From Prauserella salsuginis (lineage in GTDB: Bacteria > Actinomycetota > Actinomycetes > Mycobacteriales > Pseudonocardiaceae): DNA of 64,000 nucleotides. A model generated the notes under the pieces. The model was not told the DNA's origin and did not search any database. It saw only the letters and a program-made list of their open reading frames with translations. Positions 53,341 to 62,929 of this stretch are shown here, in pieces. Position 1 is the stretch's first letter. Each line of letters begins with the position of its first letter. The translations under genes were made by a program, and so were the position numbers. The stretch covers positions 930,001 through 994,000 of the forward strand of contig NZ_JANBBF010000008.1 of the NCBI RefSeq assembly GCF_024648885.1. The letters are read 5' to 3'.

Positions 53341-53466
53341 GCTGCGCGACGTCGATCGCGCGTCCGGAGGCTTCCCCTGTCGTGGTCACTGTGGCACGGT
53401 GCGTTCTGCTGCCGCGGCGCGTTCTCCGCCGCAGCGGCGTATGCCACGCCGAGGTGGAGGGCCGAC

Positions 53467-54753
53467 ATGGTCGAATCGCACGTGTCCGCATCCCGCACCG
53501 CGCCACACAGGCTGCCGGTACGCAGATTGGTCGCGGCCAGCGCGGGCAACGCGCTGGAATGGTTCGACTGGACCATCTACGCGACGTTCAGTATCTACTT
53601 CGCGAGCGCGTTCTTTCCCGGCGAGCTCGCCACGATCAACACGTTCGCGACGTACGCCCTGGCCTTCTTCTTCCGCCCGCTCGGCGGGATGCTGATCGGC
53701 AGGCTCGCCGATGTGCGCGGGCGCAGACCAGCGATGATCTTCACGATCCTGCTCATGGCGGGCGGGTCGATAATGATCGGCGTCCTGCCGACGTTCGAGC
53801 AGGTCGGCTGGCTCGCACCGATCCTGTTGCTGCTGGCCCGCATCGCACAGGGGCTGTCGCTCGGCGGCGAGGTCTCGAACGCCTCGGCCTACCTCGGCGA
53901 GATCGCTCCGCCCGCCCGCCGGGGCCGATACTCCTCGTTCTTCTACATCTCCACCGGATCAGCGGTGTTGCTCGCGTCCCTGCTCGGGTTCGGGCTCGCG
54001 CGCGGTCTGTCCGAGGCCCAGCTGTACGACTGGGGCTGGCGACTGCCGTTCCTGCTGGGCGGCGTGCTCGGACTGGTGGCACTGTGGCTGCGCCGCGCCC
54101 TCGCCGAGACCGAGCAGTTCGAGGAGAACAAGGCCACCGCCCGGCGCGTGCGGCGCCCACTGCTGACGACGTTGAGCCAGCACCCGAAGGCCGTCGGCCA
54201 CCTCGTCGGGTTCACGATGCTGTCGACGCTCTGCTACTACACCTTCTTCAGCGCACTCACGCCGTTCGCGGTCAACTCGCGGGGCGCCGACGACGTCGAC
54301 GTCTTCCTCGCCCTGTCGATCGCGACCGCCCTCTTCGTCGCGCTGCAGTATCCGATGGGCGCACTCGCCGACCGGCTGGGCCGCAAACCGCAACTACTGG
54401 TCTGGTCCGCGGCGACGGCGGTGCTGATCGTGCCGCTGTCGACCCTGGTCGGCCCGGGATTCGGCGGCCTGCTCCTGGTGTTCTGCGTCGGACTCGGGCT
54501 CTACACGGCGATGACGTCGATCGCGCCAGCGGTCATGAGCGAGCTGTTCCCGACGTCGGTGCGCGCTCTCGGCATCGGCGCCTGGTACAACCTCACGGTC
54601 GCGCTGTTCGGCGGCACCGCCCCGCTCGTCATCACGGCGTTGTCCGACGCGGGCGCCGGAGTGGCGTTCTTCTGGTACGTCGCTGCGGCTTCGGCGGTGG
54701 CGTTTCTCGTCATCCTCCGGCTGCCGGAGACCCGTGGCAGCGAACTGCGCTGA
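53467..54753 (+). CDS. MFS transporter of the metabolite:proton symporter type
   Basis: The 428-residue protein has twelve hydrophobic segments and the MHS-type motifs RLVAASAGNALEWFDWTIYA and RPLGGMLIGRLADVRGRRPA. Likely substrates are organic acids or osmolytes; not assignable. GAGGTGGAGGG precedes ATG 53467. The open frame extends another 78 codons upstream through Gly/Ser/Val repeats, treated as non-coding. Confidence 0.87.
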   Translation: MVESHVSASRTAPHRLPVRRLVAASAGNALEWFDWTIYATFSIYFASAFFPGELATINTFATYALAFFFRPLGGMLIGRLADVRGRRPAMIFTILLMAGGSIMIGVLPTFEQVGWLAPILLLLARIAQGLSLGGEVSNASAYLGEIAPPARRGRYSSFFYISTGSAVLLASLLGFGLARGLSEAQLYDWGWRLPFLLGGVLGLVALWLRRALAETEQFEENKATARRVRRPLLTTLSQHPKAVGHLVGFTMLSTLCYYTFFSALTPFAVNSRGADDVDVFLALSIATALFVALQYPMGALADRLGRKPQLLVWSAATAVLIVPLSTLVGPGFGGLLLVFCVGLGLYTAMTSIAPAVMSELFPTSVRALGIGAWYNLTVALFGGTAPLVITALSDAGAGVAFFWYVAAASAVAFLVILRLPETRGSELR

Positions 54754-54798
54754 CGAGGCGCGGCCCGCTTCACCCGGCGCAGCACCGACCGCAGGCGT

Positions 54799-55911
54799 TC
54801 AGTGCCGGCCGATCGGCACCAGGTCGTCGGCGTGCACGACCTCGCGGCGGTGCTCGTCGGGCAGTTCGTGGGTCGATCGGCCGATCATCTCGGGCAGTTC
54901 GGTGACGTCGTAGGCCACCACTCCCCTGGCCACCACCTGCTGTGCCGGGTCGACGAGGTCGACGACGTCGCCTGCGCGGAAGTCCCCGTCCACCCCGACG
55001 ATGCCGGCGGCGAGCAGAGACCGGCGTTTGCCGACGACCGCGGCGACCGCCCCGTCGTCGAGCTGCAGCCTGCCCTCGGTGCCCGCGGCGTAGCCGAGCC
55101 AGAACCTGCGCGCCGACAACCGTTTGCCCGCGGCGTGGAACGCCGTGCCGACGTCCGCACCGGTCAGTGCGCGCCGAGCGTCCGCCGCCGCGGCAACCAG
55201 CACCGGAATACCGCTGGATGCGGCCATCCTCGCGGCGGCGACCTTCGACATCATGCCACCGGTTCCGAGACCCGAACTGGACATCCCGACCTTCAGGCCG
55301 TCCAAATCGGACTCGTCTGCCACCTCGGCGATCTTTCGTGTGCCGCCCGCGCGCGGATCACCGTCGTACAGCGCGTCCACATCGGACAGCAGGATGAGCC
55401 CGTCCGCCCCGACGAGATGGGCGACGAGGGCGGCGAGCCGGTCGTTGTCACCGAAGCGGATCTCCTCCGTGGCGACCGTGTCGTTCTCGTTGACCACCGG
55501 CACGGCGTCGAGCGCGAGCAACCGGCCCAGTGTCCGCTCCGCGTTGCGATAGTGCGCCCGGCGCACCACGTCGTTGGACGTCAACAGCACCTGGCCGACG
55601 GTGAGGTCGTGACGGCCGAACGACGCCGCGTAGGCGTGCGCGAGTGCCAGCTGGCCGACACTCGCCGCGGCCTGCTGCGTGGCCAGATCCCGTGGCCGGG
55701 TGTCCAGCGACAGCGGCGCGAGCCCGGCGCCGATGGCACCGGAGGAGACGAGCACGACCTGACCGTCACGCCCGACCCTGCCGGCGACGGCGTCGACGAG
55801 CGCGTCGAGCCGTGCGACGTCCAGACCGTCATCGGCGGTCGTCAGAGACGACGACCCGACTTTGACGACGACCCGGCTCCCGCCCGCGATCGCCGCACGT
55901 GCCTCACTCAC
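54799..55911 (-). CDS. proB: Glutamate 5-kinase
   Basis: The 370-residue protein has the amino acid kinase fold ([29 protein letters not shown]) and a C-terminal PUA domain from about residue 285. It makes glutamyl-5-phosphate for proline. GTG 55911 follows GAGGG by six bases; GTG 55923 is possible. It is the last gene of rplU-rpmA-obg-proB. Confidence 0.94.
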   Translation of the reverse strand: MSEARAAIAGGSRVVVKVGSSSLTTADDGLDVARLDALVDAVAGRVGRDGQVVLVSSGAIGAGLAPLSLDTRPRDLATQQAAASVGQLALAHAYAASFGRHDLTVGQVLLTSNDVVRRAHYRNAERTLGRLLALDAVPVVNENDTVATEEIRFGDNDRLAALVAHLVGADGLILLSDVDALYDGDPRAGGTRKIAEVADESDLDGLKVGMSSSGLGTGGMMSKVAAARMAASSGIPVLVAAAADARRALTGADVGTAFHAAGKRLSARRFWLGYAAGTEGRLQLDDGAVAAVVGKRRSLLAAGIVGVDGDFRAGDVVDLVDPAQQVVARGVVAYDVTELPEMIGRSTHELPDEHRREVVHADDLVPIGRH

Positions 55912-55995
55912 CGGCGCCCTCACTCACCGCAGCTCTCCGTTCCCTCGCTGAACTCGCTCGCCGTGCCCGGCACCGCACGCCGTGATCGAACGCCG

Positions 55996-57498
55996 TCACC
56001 GGTCGCCGTCGCCGCCGGCGTCGATGTCCGGATTGATGTCGGCGGTCTCGTCGCCGGCGTCGTCGGTGTCGCCGGTGCCGGACACCCGGCGGGCCCGGCG
56101 CGCCTGTTTCCGGTCGGCCGCCGACACCCGGTCGCTGCGCTCGAGGCGCGGATCCGTGCCCCGTCCCGCCAGCTGCGTCACGACGCTCGGCGTGGACGGC
56201 TCCCACTCGAACGTGTAGTCGCCGATCGTCACCGGGCATCCCGGTTCGGCACCCATCCGCGCGAGCTCCTCCTCCACGCCGAGCCGGTTGAGCCGGTCGC
56301 CGAGGTATCCCACGGCCTCGTCGTTGGAGAAGTTGGTCTGCTTAACCCACCGCTCCGGCTTGGGCCCGCGCACGATGAACCCGCCGGGCTCGTCGGGGTC
56401 CGCCTCGATGGTGAATCCGCTGTCGTCCACCGCGGGCGGCGCGAGCACGATCTGCGTCGGCTCGGCGGCAGGCCGTTCGGCGCGCGTCCGCTCGACGATC
56501 TCCCCCAGCGCGAAGCCCAGCTCCCGCAGCCCCTGGCGCGACACGGTCGACACCTCGAACACGCGCAGTCCACGCTGTTCCAGGTCCGGTCGCACGAACT
56601 CGGCGAGCTCGGCAGCGTCGGGCACGTCCACCTTGTTGAGCACGACCAGCCTCGGCCGGTCGGCGAGACTCTCACCCAGCGCCGGGGTGTAGCGCGCGAG
56701 CTCCTCCTCCAGCGCGTCGACGTCCGAGACCGGGTCACGGTCCACCTCGTACGTCGCGCAGTCGATGACGTGCACGAACACGGCGCAGCGTTCGATGTGC
56801 CGCAGAAAGTCCAGACCGAGACCCTTACCCCCGCTGGCCCCGGGAATGAGACCGGGCACGTCGGCCATGGTGAACACCGTGTCACCCGCGGTGACGACAC
56901 CCAGGTTCGGCACGAGCGTGGTGAACGGGTAATCGGCGATCTTCGGCTTGGCCGCCGACAGCACCGAGATCAACGACGACTTGCCGGCAGAGGGGAAGCC
57001 CAGCAACCCGACATCGGCCATCGACCGCAGCTCGAGCACCAGGTCACGGGATTCGCCTTCCTCCCCGAGCAGCGCGAACCCCGGGGCTTTGCGGGCGCGC
57101 GAGGCCAGCGCGGCGTTGCCGAGGCCGCCCCGGCCGCCTTTCGCCGCCACGAACGTCGTACCGGCGCCCACCAGATCGGCCAGCACCTCGCCGTCCTCGG
57201 TCAGCACGACCGTGCCCTCCGGCACGCGCAGTTCGAGCGTCTCTCCCGCGGCACCGTTGCGGTGGCTGCCCTGCCCCTGCTTGCCGTTACCCGCACGCGC
57301 ATGCGGCCGGTAGTGGAAGTCCAGCAGCGTGTGCACGCCCGGGTCGACGACGAGCAGCACGTCACCACCCGTGCCGCCGTTGCCTCCGTCAGGACCGCCG
57401 AGCGGTTTGAACTTCTCCCGGTGCACGGAAGCGCAGCCGTTCCCACCCGAGCCGGCGGTCAGATGGATCACCGCCCGGTCGACGAATCGGGTTGTCAT
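55996..57498 (-). CDS. obgE: Obg GTPase
   Basis: The 500-residue protein has the glycine-rich Obg domain ([27 protein letters not shown] in outline), a G domain with [28 protein letters not shown] and NKVD, and a C-terminal OCT domain followed by an acidic tail. Obg links ribosome assembly to growth and stress. Confidence 0.97.
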   Translation of the reverse strand: MTTRFVDRAVIHLTAGSGGNGCASVHREKFKPLGGPDGGNGGTGGDVLLVVDPGVHTLLDFHYRPHARAGNGKQGQGSHRNGAAGETLELRVPEGTVVLTEDGEVLADLVGAGTTFVAAKGGRGGLGNAALASRARKAPGFALLGEEGESRDLVLELRSMADVGLLGFPSAGKSSLISVLSAAKPKIADYPFTTLVPNLGVVTAGDTVFTMADVPGLIPGASGGKGLGLDFLRHIERCAVFVHVIDCATYEVDRDPVSDVDALEEELARYTPALGESLADRPRLVVLNKVDVPDAAELAEFVRPDLEQRGLRVFEVSTVSRQGLRELGFALGEIVERTRAERPAAEPTQIVLAPPAVDDSGFTIEADPDEPGGFIVRGPKPERWVKQTNFSNDEAVGYLGDRLNRLGVEEELARMGAEPGCPVTIGDYTFEWEPSTPSVVTQLAGRGTDPRLERSDRVSAADRKQARRARRVSGTGDTDDAGDETADINPDIDAGGDGDR

Positions 57499-57670
57499 GG
57501 CTCTGCCTTTCGGAGTACAAGCGCTGCCGGAGTACGGGCGCTTTCGGTTGTGACCGGCGCTCTCGGGCCGCGATGTGCAGGCGGTCGAGATGCACCTCGG
57601 TGTGCGCGTTCAGGGTGTCCGAGCTCGGGGTGTGCGAACCCGCGGGGGCACAGGCGCACCACGAAAAACA

Positions 57671-57711
57671 ACGAGGGGCGGGACCGGAATTGTTCCGGCC
57701 CCGCCCCTCGT
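57671..57711 (-). terminator. Terminator after rpmA
   Basis: A 19-base stem (57671-57689 with 57693-57711, one mismatch) is followed on the minus strand by TGTTTTTCG. It would limit readthrough into obgE. Confidence 0.9.
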
Positions 57712-57742
57712 CGGAGTTACTCGTGGTAGCTGGTCGGGCCGT

Positions 57743-58000
57743 TCAGCCCTCGCCCGGAACCACGTTGATCATCTTGCGGCCGCGCTTCTCACCGAACTCG
57801 ACCGAGCCAGGGGCCAGGGCGAACAGCGTGTCGTCACCGCCACGGCCGACGTTGTCACCCGGGTGGAACTTGGTACCGCGCTGCCGGATCAGGATCTCGC
57901 CGGCCTTCACGACCTGACCGCCGAACCGCTTCACACCGAGGTACTTCGGGTTGGAGTCACGACCGTTCTTGGAGCTGGAAGCGCCCTTCTTGGTTGACAT
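57743..58000 (-). CDS. rpmA: 50S ribosomal protein L27
   Basis: The 85-residue protein [17 protein letters not shown]... is L27, with its N-terminal tail reaching the peptidyl transferase centre and the [17 protein letters not shown] core. It follows rplU by 35 bases. Confidence 0.97.
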   Translation of the reverse strand: MSTKKGASSSKNGRDSNPKYLGVKRFGGQVVKAGEILIRQRGTKFHPGDNVGRGGDDTLFALAPGSVEFGEKRGRKMINVVPGEG

Positions 58001-58035
58001 CTGAGCTCAGTCTCCTCTGGAAAAAGGCGAAAGCC

Positions 58036-58350
58036 TTACTTGCTGATTCCGGTGACCTCAACGCGGGTCAGCTTCTGACGGTGACCCTGGCGCTTGTGGT
58101 AGCCGGTCTTGTTCTTGAACTTGTGGATCCGGATCTTCGGACCCTTGGTCTGCTCGACGACCTTGCCGGTGACCGAGACCTTCGCCAGCGCGTCGGCGTC
58201 CGACGTGACCTTGCCGCCGTCAACGTGAAGCACGGCGGGGAAGGTGTGCTCGGTGCCCGGCTCGCCCTCGAGCTTCTCGACCTCGACGACGTCACCAACG
58301 GCGACCTTGTACTGCTTGCCGCCGGTCTGGACGACTGCATACGCCGACAC
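58036..58350 (-). CDS. rplU: 50S ribosomal protein L21
   Basis: The 104-residue L21 protein has [22 protein letters not shown] and ends [24 protein letters not shown] in outline. GTG 58350 (VSAYAVV) is chosen over ATG 58365 because AGGAG lies just upstream of it and the resulting length is the family norm. Confidence 0.96.
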   Translation of the reverse strand: MSAYAVVQTGGKQYKVAVGDVVEVEKLEGEPGTEHTFPAVLHVDGGKVTSDADALAKVSVTGKVVEQTKGPKIRIHKFKNKTGYHKRQGHRQKLTRVEVTGISK

Positions 58351-58503
58351 GGAAGTCTCCTGCATTGCTCGACTGTGGGTGGGGGCTCACGCGATGGGGA
58401 CCGCCCGTGGCGATCCGGCCTTCGCGTGTAGCGGCCCGCTCCAACAGCAGGCCGCTGTCCAGCTTACGTGCCACCCGGTGACGTTGGGACACCGGGGTCA
58501 CGA

Positions 58504-61500
58504 TCAGCTGCTCTCGTCATCGACGGGCGGTCCCGCGGGACGGCCCGCCGCCCGGCGCGGACGCCGGGTACTACTCCGCACCGCGGAGACGGTTGCGACC
58601 GAGGTCGCGTCCTGCTCCGCCGTGCCCGGAACGCTCGCGTCGGAGGTCCCGTTGCTCTGGGTCCCCGACTCCGCCGGGGACGATGCCGAGGAGCTCATGG
58701 TACCGGTCATCACCGTCTGCACCTCGACGCCACTCCCCGAGGCGCCGGCTGCCGGCCCGGTGGGCCTACCCGCGGCGCGACGCGCCGAGCGACGGCCCCG
58801 CCGCGCGGTGCCACCGCCGGCCTCCCCGGACGCCGGTGTGGCCGACGCCGCCGTCCCGGAAGCCGCCGCCTCGGAGGTCGCCGTCGCGGAGGTCGCAGCC
58901 TCGGAAGCCACCGCCTCAGAGGTCGCAGCGTCAGTCGCCGGGGCGGCCGCCGTGTCCTCGACGGCGCTGTCCTCGCCGGCGCTGTCCTCGCCGGTCCTGT
59001 CGTCGCCGGTCCTCGCTGCGACGGGCTCGTCCTCACCGGACGTCGCCGGGGCGCCGGACACGTCCGCTGCCGACTCGGCCTCTTCTGCAGCCGCGGTCCG
59101 CTCGGCGGCGGCCCCGACCTGCTCGGTGACCTCGGGCTGCGCAGGGGCCTCGGGCTGCGCCGTGACCCCGGACTGCGCCGTGGGCACCGGAGTTCCGGTG
59201 GCTGCGTCACCCGAAGCCGCGTCCCTCGAAGCCGCGTCCCCCGAAGCCGTGTCACCGGAGACCGAGGACTCGGCCACCGACGTCTTCGCGCCCTCCGGCG
59301 CCGACTCGGACACCTGGTCCTTGGCCGGGCCCCGGTCGCGGCGGCTCTTGCGGTCGCGGCTGCGCTTACCGGGCTTGCCGGACGTCTCCTGACCGGCCGA
59401 TCCGGCCGTGTCGGACGAAGCCGCGGCTGCCTGCTCATCGGCGGAACCAGCCTGGGCCGCACCGGTCTCCGCGGTGTCCTCGTGCTTGGCAACCTTGGAC
59501 GCGTTCGCCACCGCCTGCACGGCGGTGACCACGGATTCGCGCTGCTCGGGCGTCCGTCCCTGGTCGGCCTGCTTCGACTTCTCGGCCTGGTCCGGCTGGT
59601 CGCCGCCCTTACCCCGGCCGCGCTTGCGGCCACCTCCGCCGTTGCCGTGCTGGTGACCGCCGCCGTTGCCGTTCGGCTCCGACGTGACGAGCACGCCGCG
59701 GCCCTTGCAGTGTTCGCACGTCGACGAGTACGCCTCGAGCAGACCGGTGCCGACCCGCTTGCGCGTCATCTGCACCAGGCCCAGCGACGTCACCTCGGCC
59801 ACCTGATGCCGTGTGCGGTCCCGGCCGAGGCACTCGGTGAGCCTGCGCAGCACCAGATCGCGGTTCGACTCCAGCACCATGTCGATGAAGTCGATGACGA
59901 TGATGCCGCCGATGTCGCGGAGACGGAGCTGGCGGACGATCTCCTCCGCCGACTCGAGATTGTTCCGCGTGACGGTCTCTTCGAGGTTCCCGCCCGAACC
60001 GGTGAACTTACCGGTGTTGACGTCGATGACGGTCATCGCTTCGGTGCGGTCGATCACCAGGTAACCGCCCGACGGCAGCCAGACCTTGCGGTCGAGTGCC
60101 TTGGTGATCTGCTCGTCGATCCGGTAGTCGGCGAACACGTTGCCGTTGCCGACGTAGCGCTTGACACGGTCCATCAGGTCCGGCGCGACGTGCTCGACGT
60201 ACGAGCTGATCGTCTCCCACGCCGTCTGCCCCTGCACCTCGAGCTTGACGAAGTCCTCGGTGAACTGGTCCCGCACGACCTTGACCAGCAGGTCCGGCTC
60301 TTCGTACAGCAACGCGGGGGCGCCGGACTTCTTGCCCGACGACGAGGAGGTCGACTCCGACTTCTCCTTGATGACCTCCCACTGCGCTTGCAGCCTGCGG
60401 ACGTCGCGGTCCAGTTCGTCCTCGCTGATGCCTTCGGAAGCGGTGCGGATGATGACACCCGCGTCCTCCGGCACGATGCGCTTGAGGATGTCCTTGAGCC
60501 TGCGACGCTCGGTCTCGGGCAGCTTGCGCGAGATGCCCGTCGCACCACCCGAGGGCACGTACACCAGGAACCGGCCGGGCAGCGAGATCTGCGTGGTCAG
60601 CCGCGCACCCTTGTGGCCGACCGGGTCCTTCGTGACCTGCACCAGGACCTGGTCGCCGCTGGAGAGCGCCTGCTCGATCTTGCGCGCCTTGCCTTCCAGA
60701 CCGGCCGCGTCCCAGTCGACCTCACCCGCGTACAGCACGGCGTTGCGGCCGCGGCCGATGTCGATGAACGCCGCCTCCATGGACGGCAGCACGTTCTGCA
60801 CCCGGCCCAGGTAGACGTTGCCGACGATCGAACCGCTGCCCTGCGAGGTCACGAAGTGTTCGACGAGCACCCCGTCCTCGAGCACGCCGATCTGTGTCGA
60901 CTCACCGTGCTCCCGGACGACCATCGTGCGCTCGACCGATTCCCGCCGGGCGAGGAACTCCGACTCGGACAGGATCGGCGCGCGGCGGCGGCCCGCCTCC
61001 CGGCCGTCCCGGCGACGCTGGCGCTTCGCCTCGAGCCGCGTCGACCCGCGCACACTGCGCACGCCGTCGCCACCCTTGTCGCCCTTGTCGCCCTTGTCGC
61101 CCTTGTCGCCCTTGTCACCCTTGTCGTTCTTGTCGCCCTTGTCCTGCTTGCCGTCGCGGACGTGCACCACCGTGTTGGGCGGATCGTCCTGCGACTGGCC
61201 GTCGGCGTCGTCACTGCCGCCACCCTTGCGGCGACGGCGGCGACGGCGGCGCTTGCTGCCCGCGTCCGACTGGCCGGACTCGCCGTCGGTGTCGTCACCG
61301 TCCGCGCCGTCGGCCTGCTCGTCGGAACCGGCCGACTGGTCGCTCGACGACTCGCCCGTCGAGGAATCCCCGCCCGACGTGTCGTCCTGACCTGCGGCCT
61401 CGTCCGCGATGTCGCCCTGCTGGTCGTCACCGCCGTTCTCGTCGCCACCCTTGCCACGGCCGCGGCCACGGCGGCCACGGCGGCGACGGCGGCGGCCGCC

Positions 61501-62325
61501 GTCACCGGACTGGTCGTCGCCCGTGTCGTCCGACGACGAGGAGTCGCTCGTGTCGCGCTCACCGGCTGTGTCGGCGTCGGCCGCACTCTCGTCCTGCGCG
61601 GCCGTGTCTTCCGGTTCCGCCTCGTCGGCCGCACCGCCGGCCGGAGCGGTCTCCACCGTCGGCTCCGGCGGCAGGAAGACCGGTGACGGCGCCGCGAACA
61701 GCGGCGTGTGCGCAGCGGCGGCCGGGCCGGCCTCACCGGCGGCGCCCTTCGACGCACTCGTGGACTCGGCGCCCGCCGGCGCCCCACTCTTCGGTGCCGT
61801 CTTTTCGGCAGCAGCGTTTTCGGCAGCAGCGTTTTCGGCAGCAGCGTTGCCGGCAGCAGCGTTTTCGGCAGCAGCGTTGCCGGCAGCGGCGGCGGACGCC
61901 GCGGTGTCCTGGGCCGCGGCCTCCTCGGCAGCGGCGGGCTTCGCTGCCGTCGCGGCCCCGGCAGTCGCCGGTTGCGCAGCTGGCGCCGGGTCCGGGCTCG
62001 ACTCCTCCGGAGTCGGCTTCGCCGCCTGCTCCCCCGCCGAGTCGGCTGCGGCCACCGTGTCCCCGGCACCCGCTTCGCCTTCCTCGGTCAGCACGCCTGC
62101 GTTCTCGGCGACCTTCAGCGCGACGTCCCGGTGCACGCTGGACTGCGGGCTCCGTGCGGTCTCGCCGAGGTCGGCGAGCATCCCGAGCACTTCCCTGCTG
62201 CTCGAGCCGAGCAGTTTCGCCAGCGCGTGGACCCGCACCCGGTTGGGCAGGTCTGCCAGTGCACGTGCGGTGGGTGTGGCGGCGGCCCCGCCGGTGTTCT
62301 CGGCGGGTGTGTCCGCGTTCGACAT
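58504..62325 (-). CDS. rne: Ribonuclease E/G with IF2-N-like N-terminus and low-complexity arms
   Basis: The 1273-residue protein opens with an IF2-N-type helical module (RVHALAKLLGSSSREVLGMLADLG). Alanine- and acid-rich low-complexity regions follow, with AAAEN and KGD repeats near residues 160-175 and 398-415. The catalytic part has an S1 domain (VGNVYLGRVQNVLPSMEAAFIDIG), the active-site AMTVIDVNTGKF segment and a zinc-link CEHCKGRG. A repeat-rich C-terminal arm may scaffold a degradosome. GGAGGAGAC precedes ATG 62325. Confidence 0.94.
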   Translation of the reverse strand: MSNADTPAENTGGAAATPTARALADLPNRVRVHALAKLLGSSSREVLGMLADLGETARSPQSSVHRDVALKVAENAGVLTEEGEAGAGDTVAAADSAGEQAAKPTPEESSPDPAPAAQPATAGAATAAKPAAAEEAAAQDTAASAAAAGNAAAENAAAGNAAAENAAAENAAAEKTAPKSGAPAGAESTSASKGAAGEAGPAAAAHTPLFAAPSPVFLPPEPTVETAPAGGAADEAEPEDTAAQDESAADADTAGERDTSDSSSSDDTGDDQSGDGGRRRRRRGRRGRGRGKGGDENGGDDQQGDIADEAAGQDDTSGGDSSTGESSSDQSAGSDEQADGADGDDTDGESGQSDAGSKRRRRRRRRKGGGSDDADGQSQDDPPNTVVHVRDGKQDKGDKNDKGDKGDKGDKGDKGDKGGDGVRSVRGSTRLEAKRQRRRDGREAGRRRAPILSESEFLARRESVERTMVVREHGESTQIGVLEDGVLVEHFVTSQGSGSIVGNVYLGRVQNVLPSMEAAFIDIGRGRNAVLYAGEVDWDAAGLEGKARKIEQALSSGDQVLVQVTKDPVGHKGARLTTQISLPGRFLVYVPSGGATGISRKLPETERRRLKDILKRIVPEDAGVIIRTASEGISEDELDRDVRRLQAQWEVIKEKSESTSSSSGKKSGAPALLYEEPDLLVKVVRDQFTEDFVKLEVQGQTAWETISSYVEHVAPDLMDRVKRYVGNGNVFADYRIDEQITKALDRKVWLPSGGYLVIDRTEAMTVIDVNTGKFTGSGGNLEETVTRNNLESAEEIVRQLRLRDIGGIIVIDFIDMVLESNRDLVLRRLTECLGRDRTRHQVAEVTSLGLVQMTRKRVGTGLLEAYSSTCEHCKGRGVLVTSEPNGNGGGHQHGNGGGGRKRGRGKGGDQPDQAEKSKQADQGRTPEQRESVVTAVQAVANASKVAKHEDTAETGAAQAGSADEQAAAASSDTAGSAGQETSGKPGKRSRDRKSRRDRGPAKDQVSESAPEGAKTSVAESSVSGDTASGDAASRDAASGDAATGTPVPTAQSGVTAQPEAPAQPEVTEQVGAAAERTAAAEEAESAADVSGAPATSGEDEPVAARTGDDRTGEDSAGEDSAVEDTAAAPATDAATSEAVASEAATSATATSEAAASGTAASATPASGEAGGGTARRGRRSARRAAGRPTGPAAGASGSGVEVQTVMTGTMSSSASSPAESGTQSNGTSDASVPGTAEQDATSVATVSAVRSSTRRPRRAAGRPAGPPVDDESS
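61074..61136. repeat. 9-nt repeat in rne (Lys-Gly-Asp)
   Basis: TTGTCGCCC occurs about seven times with two variants, in frame. Confidence 0.92.
61800..61890. repeat. 15-nt repeat in rne (AAAEN)
   Basis: GGCAGCAGCGTTTTC/GGCAGCAGCGTTGCC units occur six times in a row, in frame. Confidence 0.92.
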
Positions 62326-62929
62326 ATGTCTCCTCCGCCCCCGGGCGCGCCTGCGTCCGTCCGGCCGAGGCTTCTCACCTCGCTGCCGGCACCGGCTCAC
62401 AGGACGCGGCCGCACAGGGGCCGTTCCTTGTTTACCGCCGTGGTGGGCTCACCACCGGCGGGAATCCTGTTGTCACTCGTGCCACGTGAGCGCCGGATCT
62501 TCCGACATGCCCGATGTGGCGGGTCCCGCGGCGACGCGGCCGCCCTGTTCGCGACCTCTCGGTGCCTCCCGAGCCGTCGACGTCGACACAGCGTTCCGGC
62601 GTCCGAGCCCGGTGTCCACGTCGTCCCAGCCGCCAGGCACATGGCGCGTGCCCGCGGCGACGACTCGGATCCGGAATCGGCACGTCACCGGGCCACCGCC
62701 CCTGCGTGCGCCGTACTGATCCGGCGACGACGGCTCGATGGCCGCGTCCAGTATCCCACACACCGCGGCGGGCACCGCGCGGCGCGGCCTCCACGACACC
62801 TCCGGTCCGGTCACCCGGGTGGTGCGAAATGCTTGGCGCTCGCACAGACCCGTGGCTACGGTGCGTCATGGGGTAGTCGCGGATCACGGATGCCGACGCG
62901 GCTGTCCCGCCGACATCGACGGAGGTCCC
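62326..62929. other. 604-base divergent region between rne and a protease gene
   Basis: It contains a hairpin GTGGTG (62440-62445)/CACCAC (62450-62455) about 115 bases upstream of rne, possibly part of an rne leader. The right end holds the protease promoter. No gene is supported in the middle. Confidence 0.45.
62833..62862 (+). promoter_or_regulatory. Promoter of the protease gene
   Basis: TTGGCG (62833-62838) and TACGGT (62857-62862) are 18 bases apart. Transcription would begin near 62869, leaving a leader of about 60 bases. Confidence 0.5.

Noticed and set aside
53233-53466. An N-terminal extension of the MFS transporter
   Set aside because: It is in frame but made of Gly/Ser/Val repeats, and a good ribosome site precedes ATG 53467.
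58351-58503. A tRNA or small RNA between rne and rplU
   Set aside because: No cloverleaf, CCA end or conserved arms could be built.
58468-61686. A 1072-codon plus-strand open frame opposite rne
   Set aside because: It is antisense to a complete RNase E; Arg/Leu-rich low complexity without motifs.
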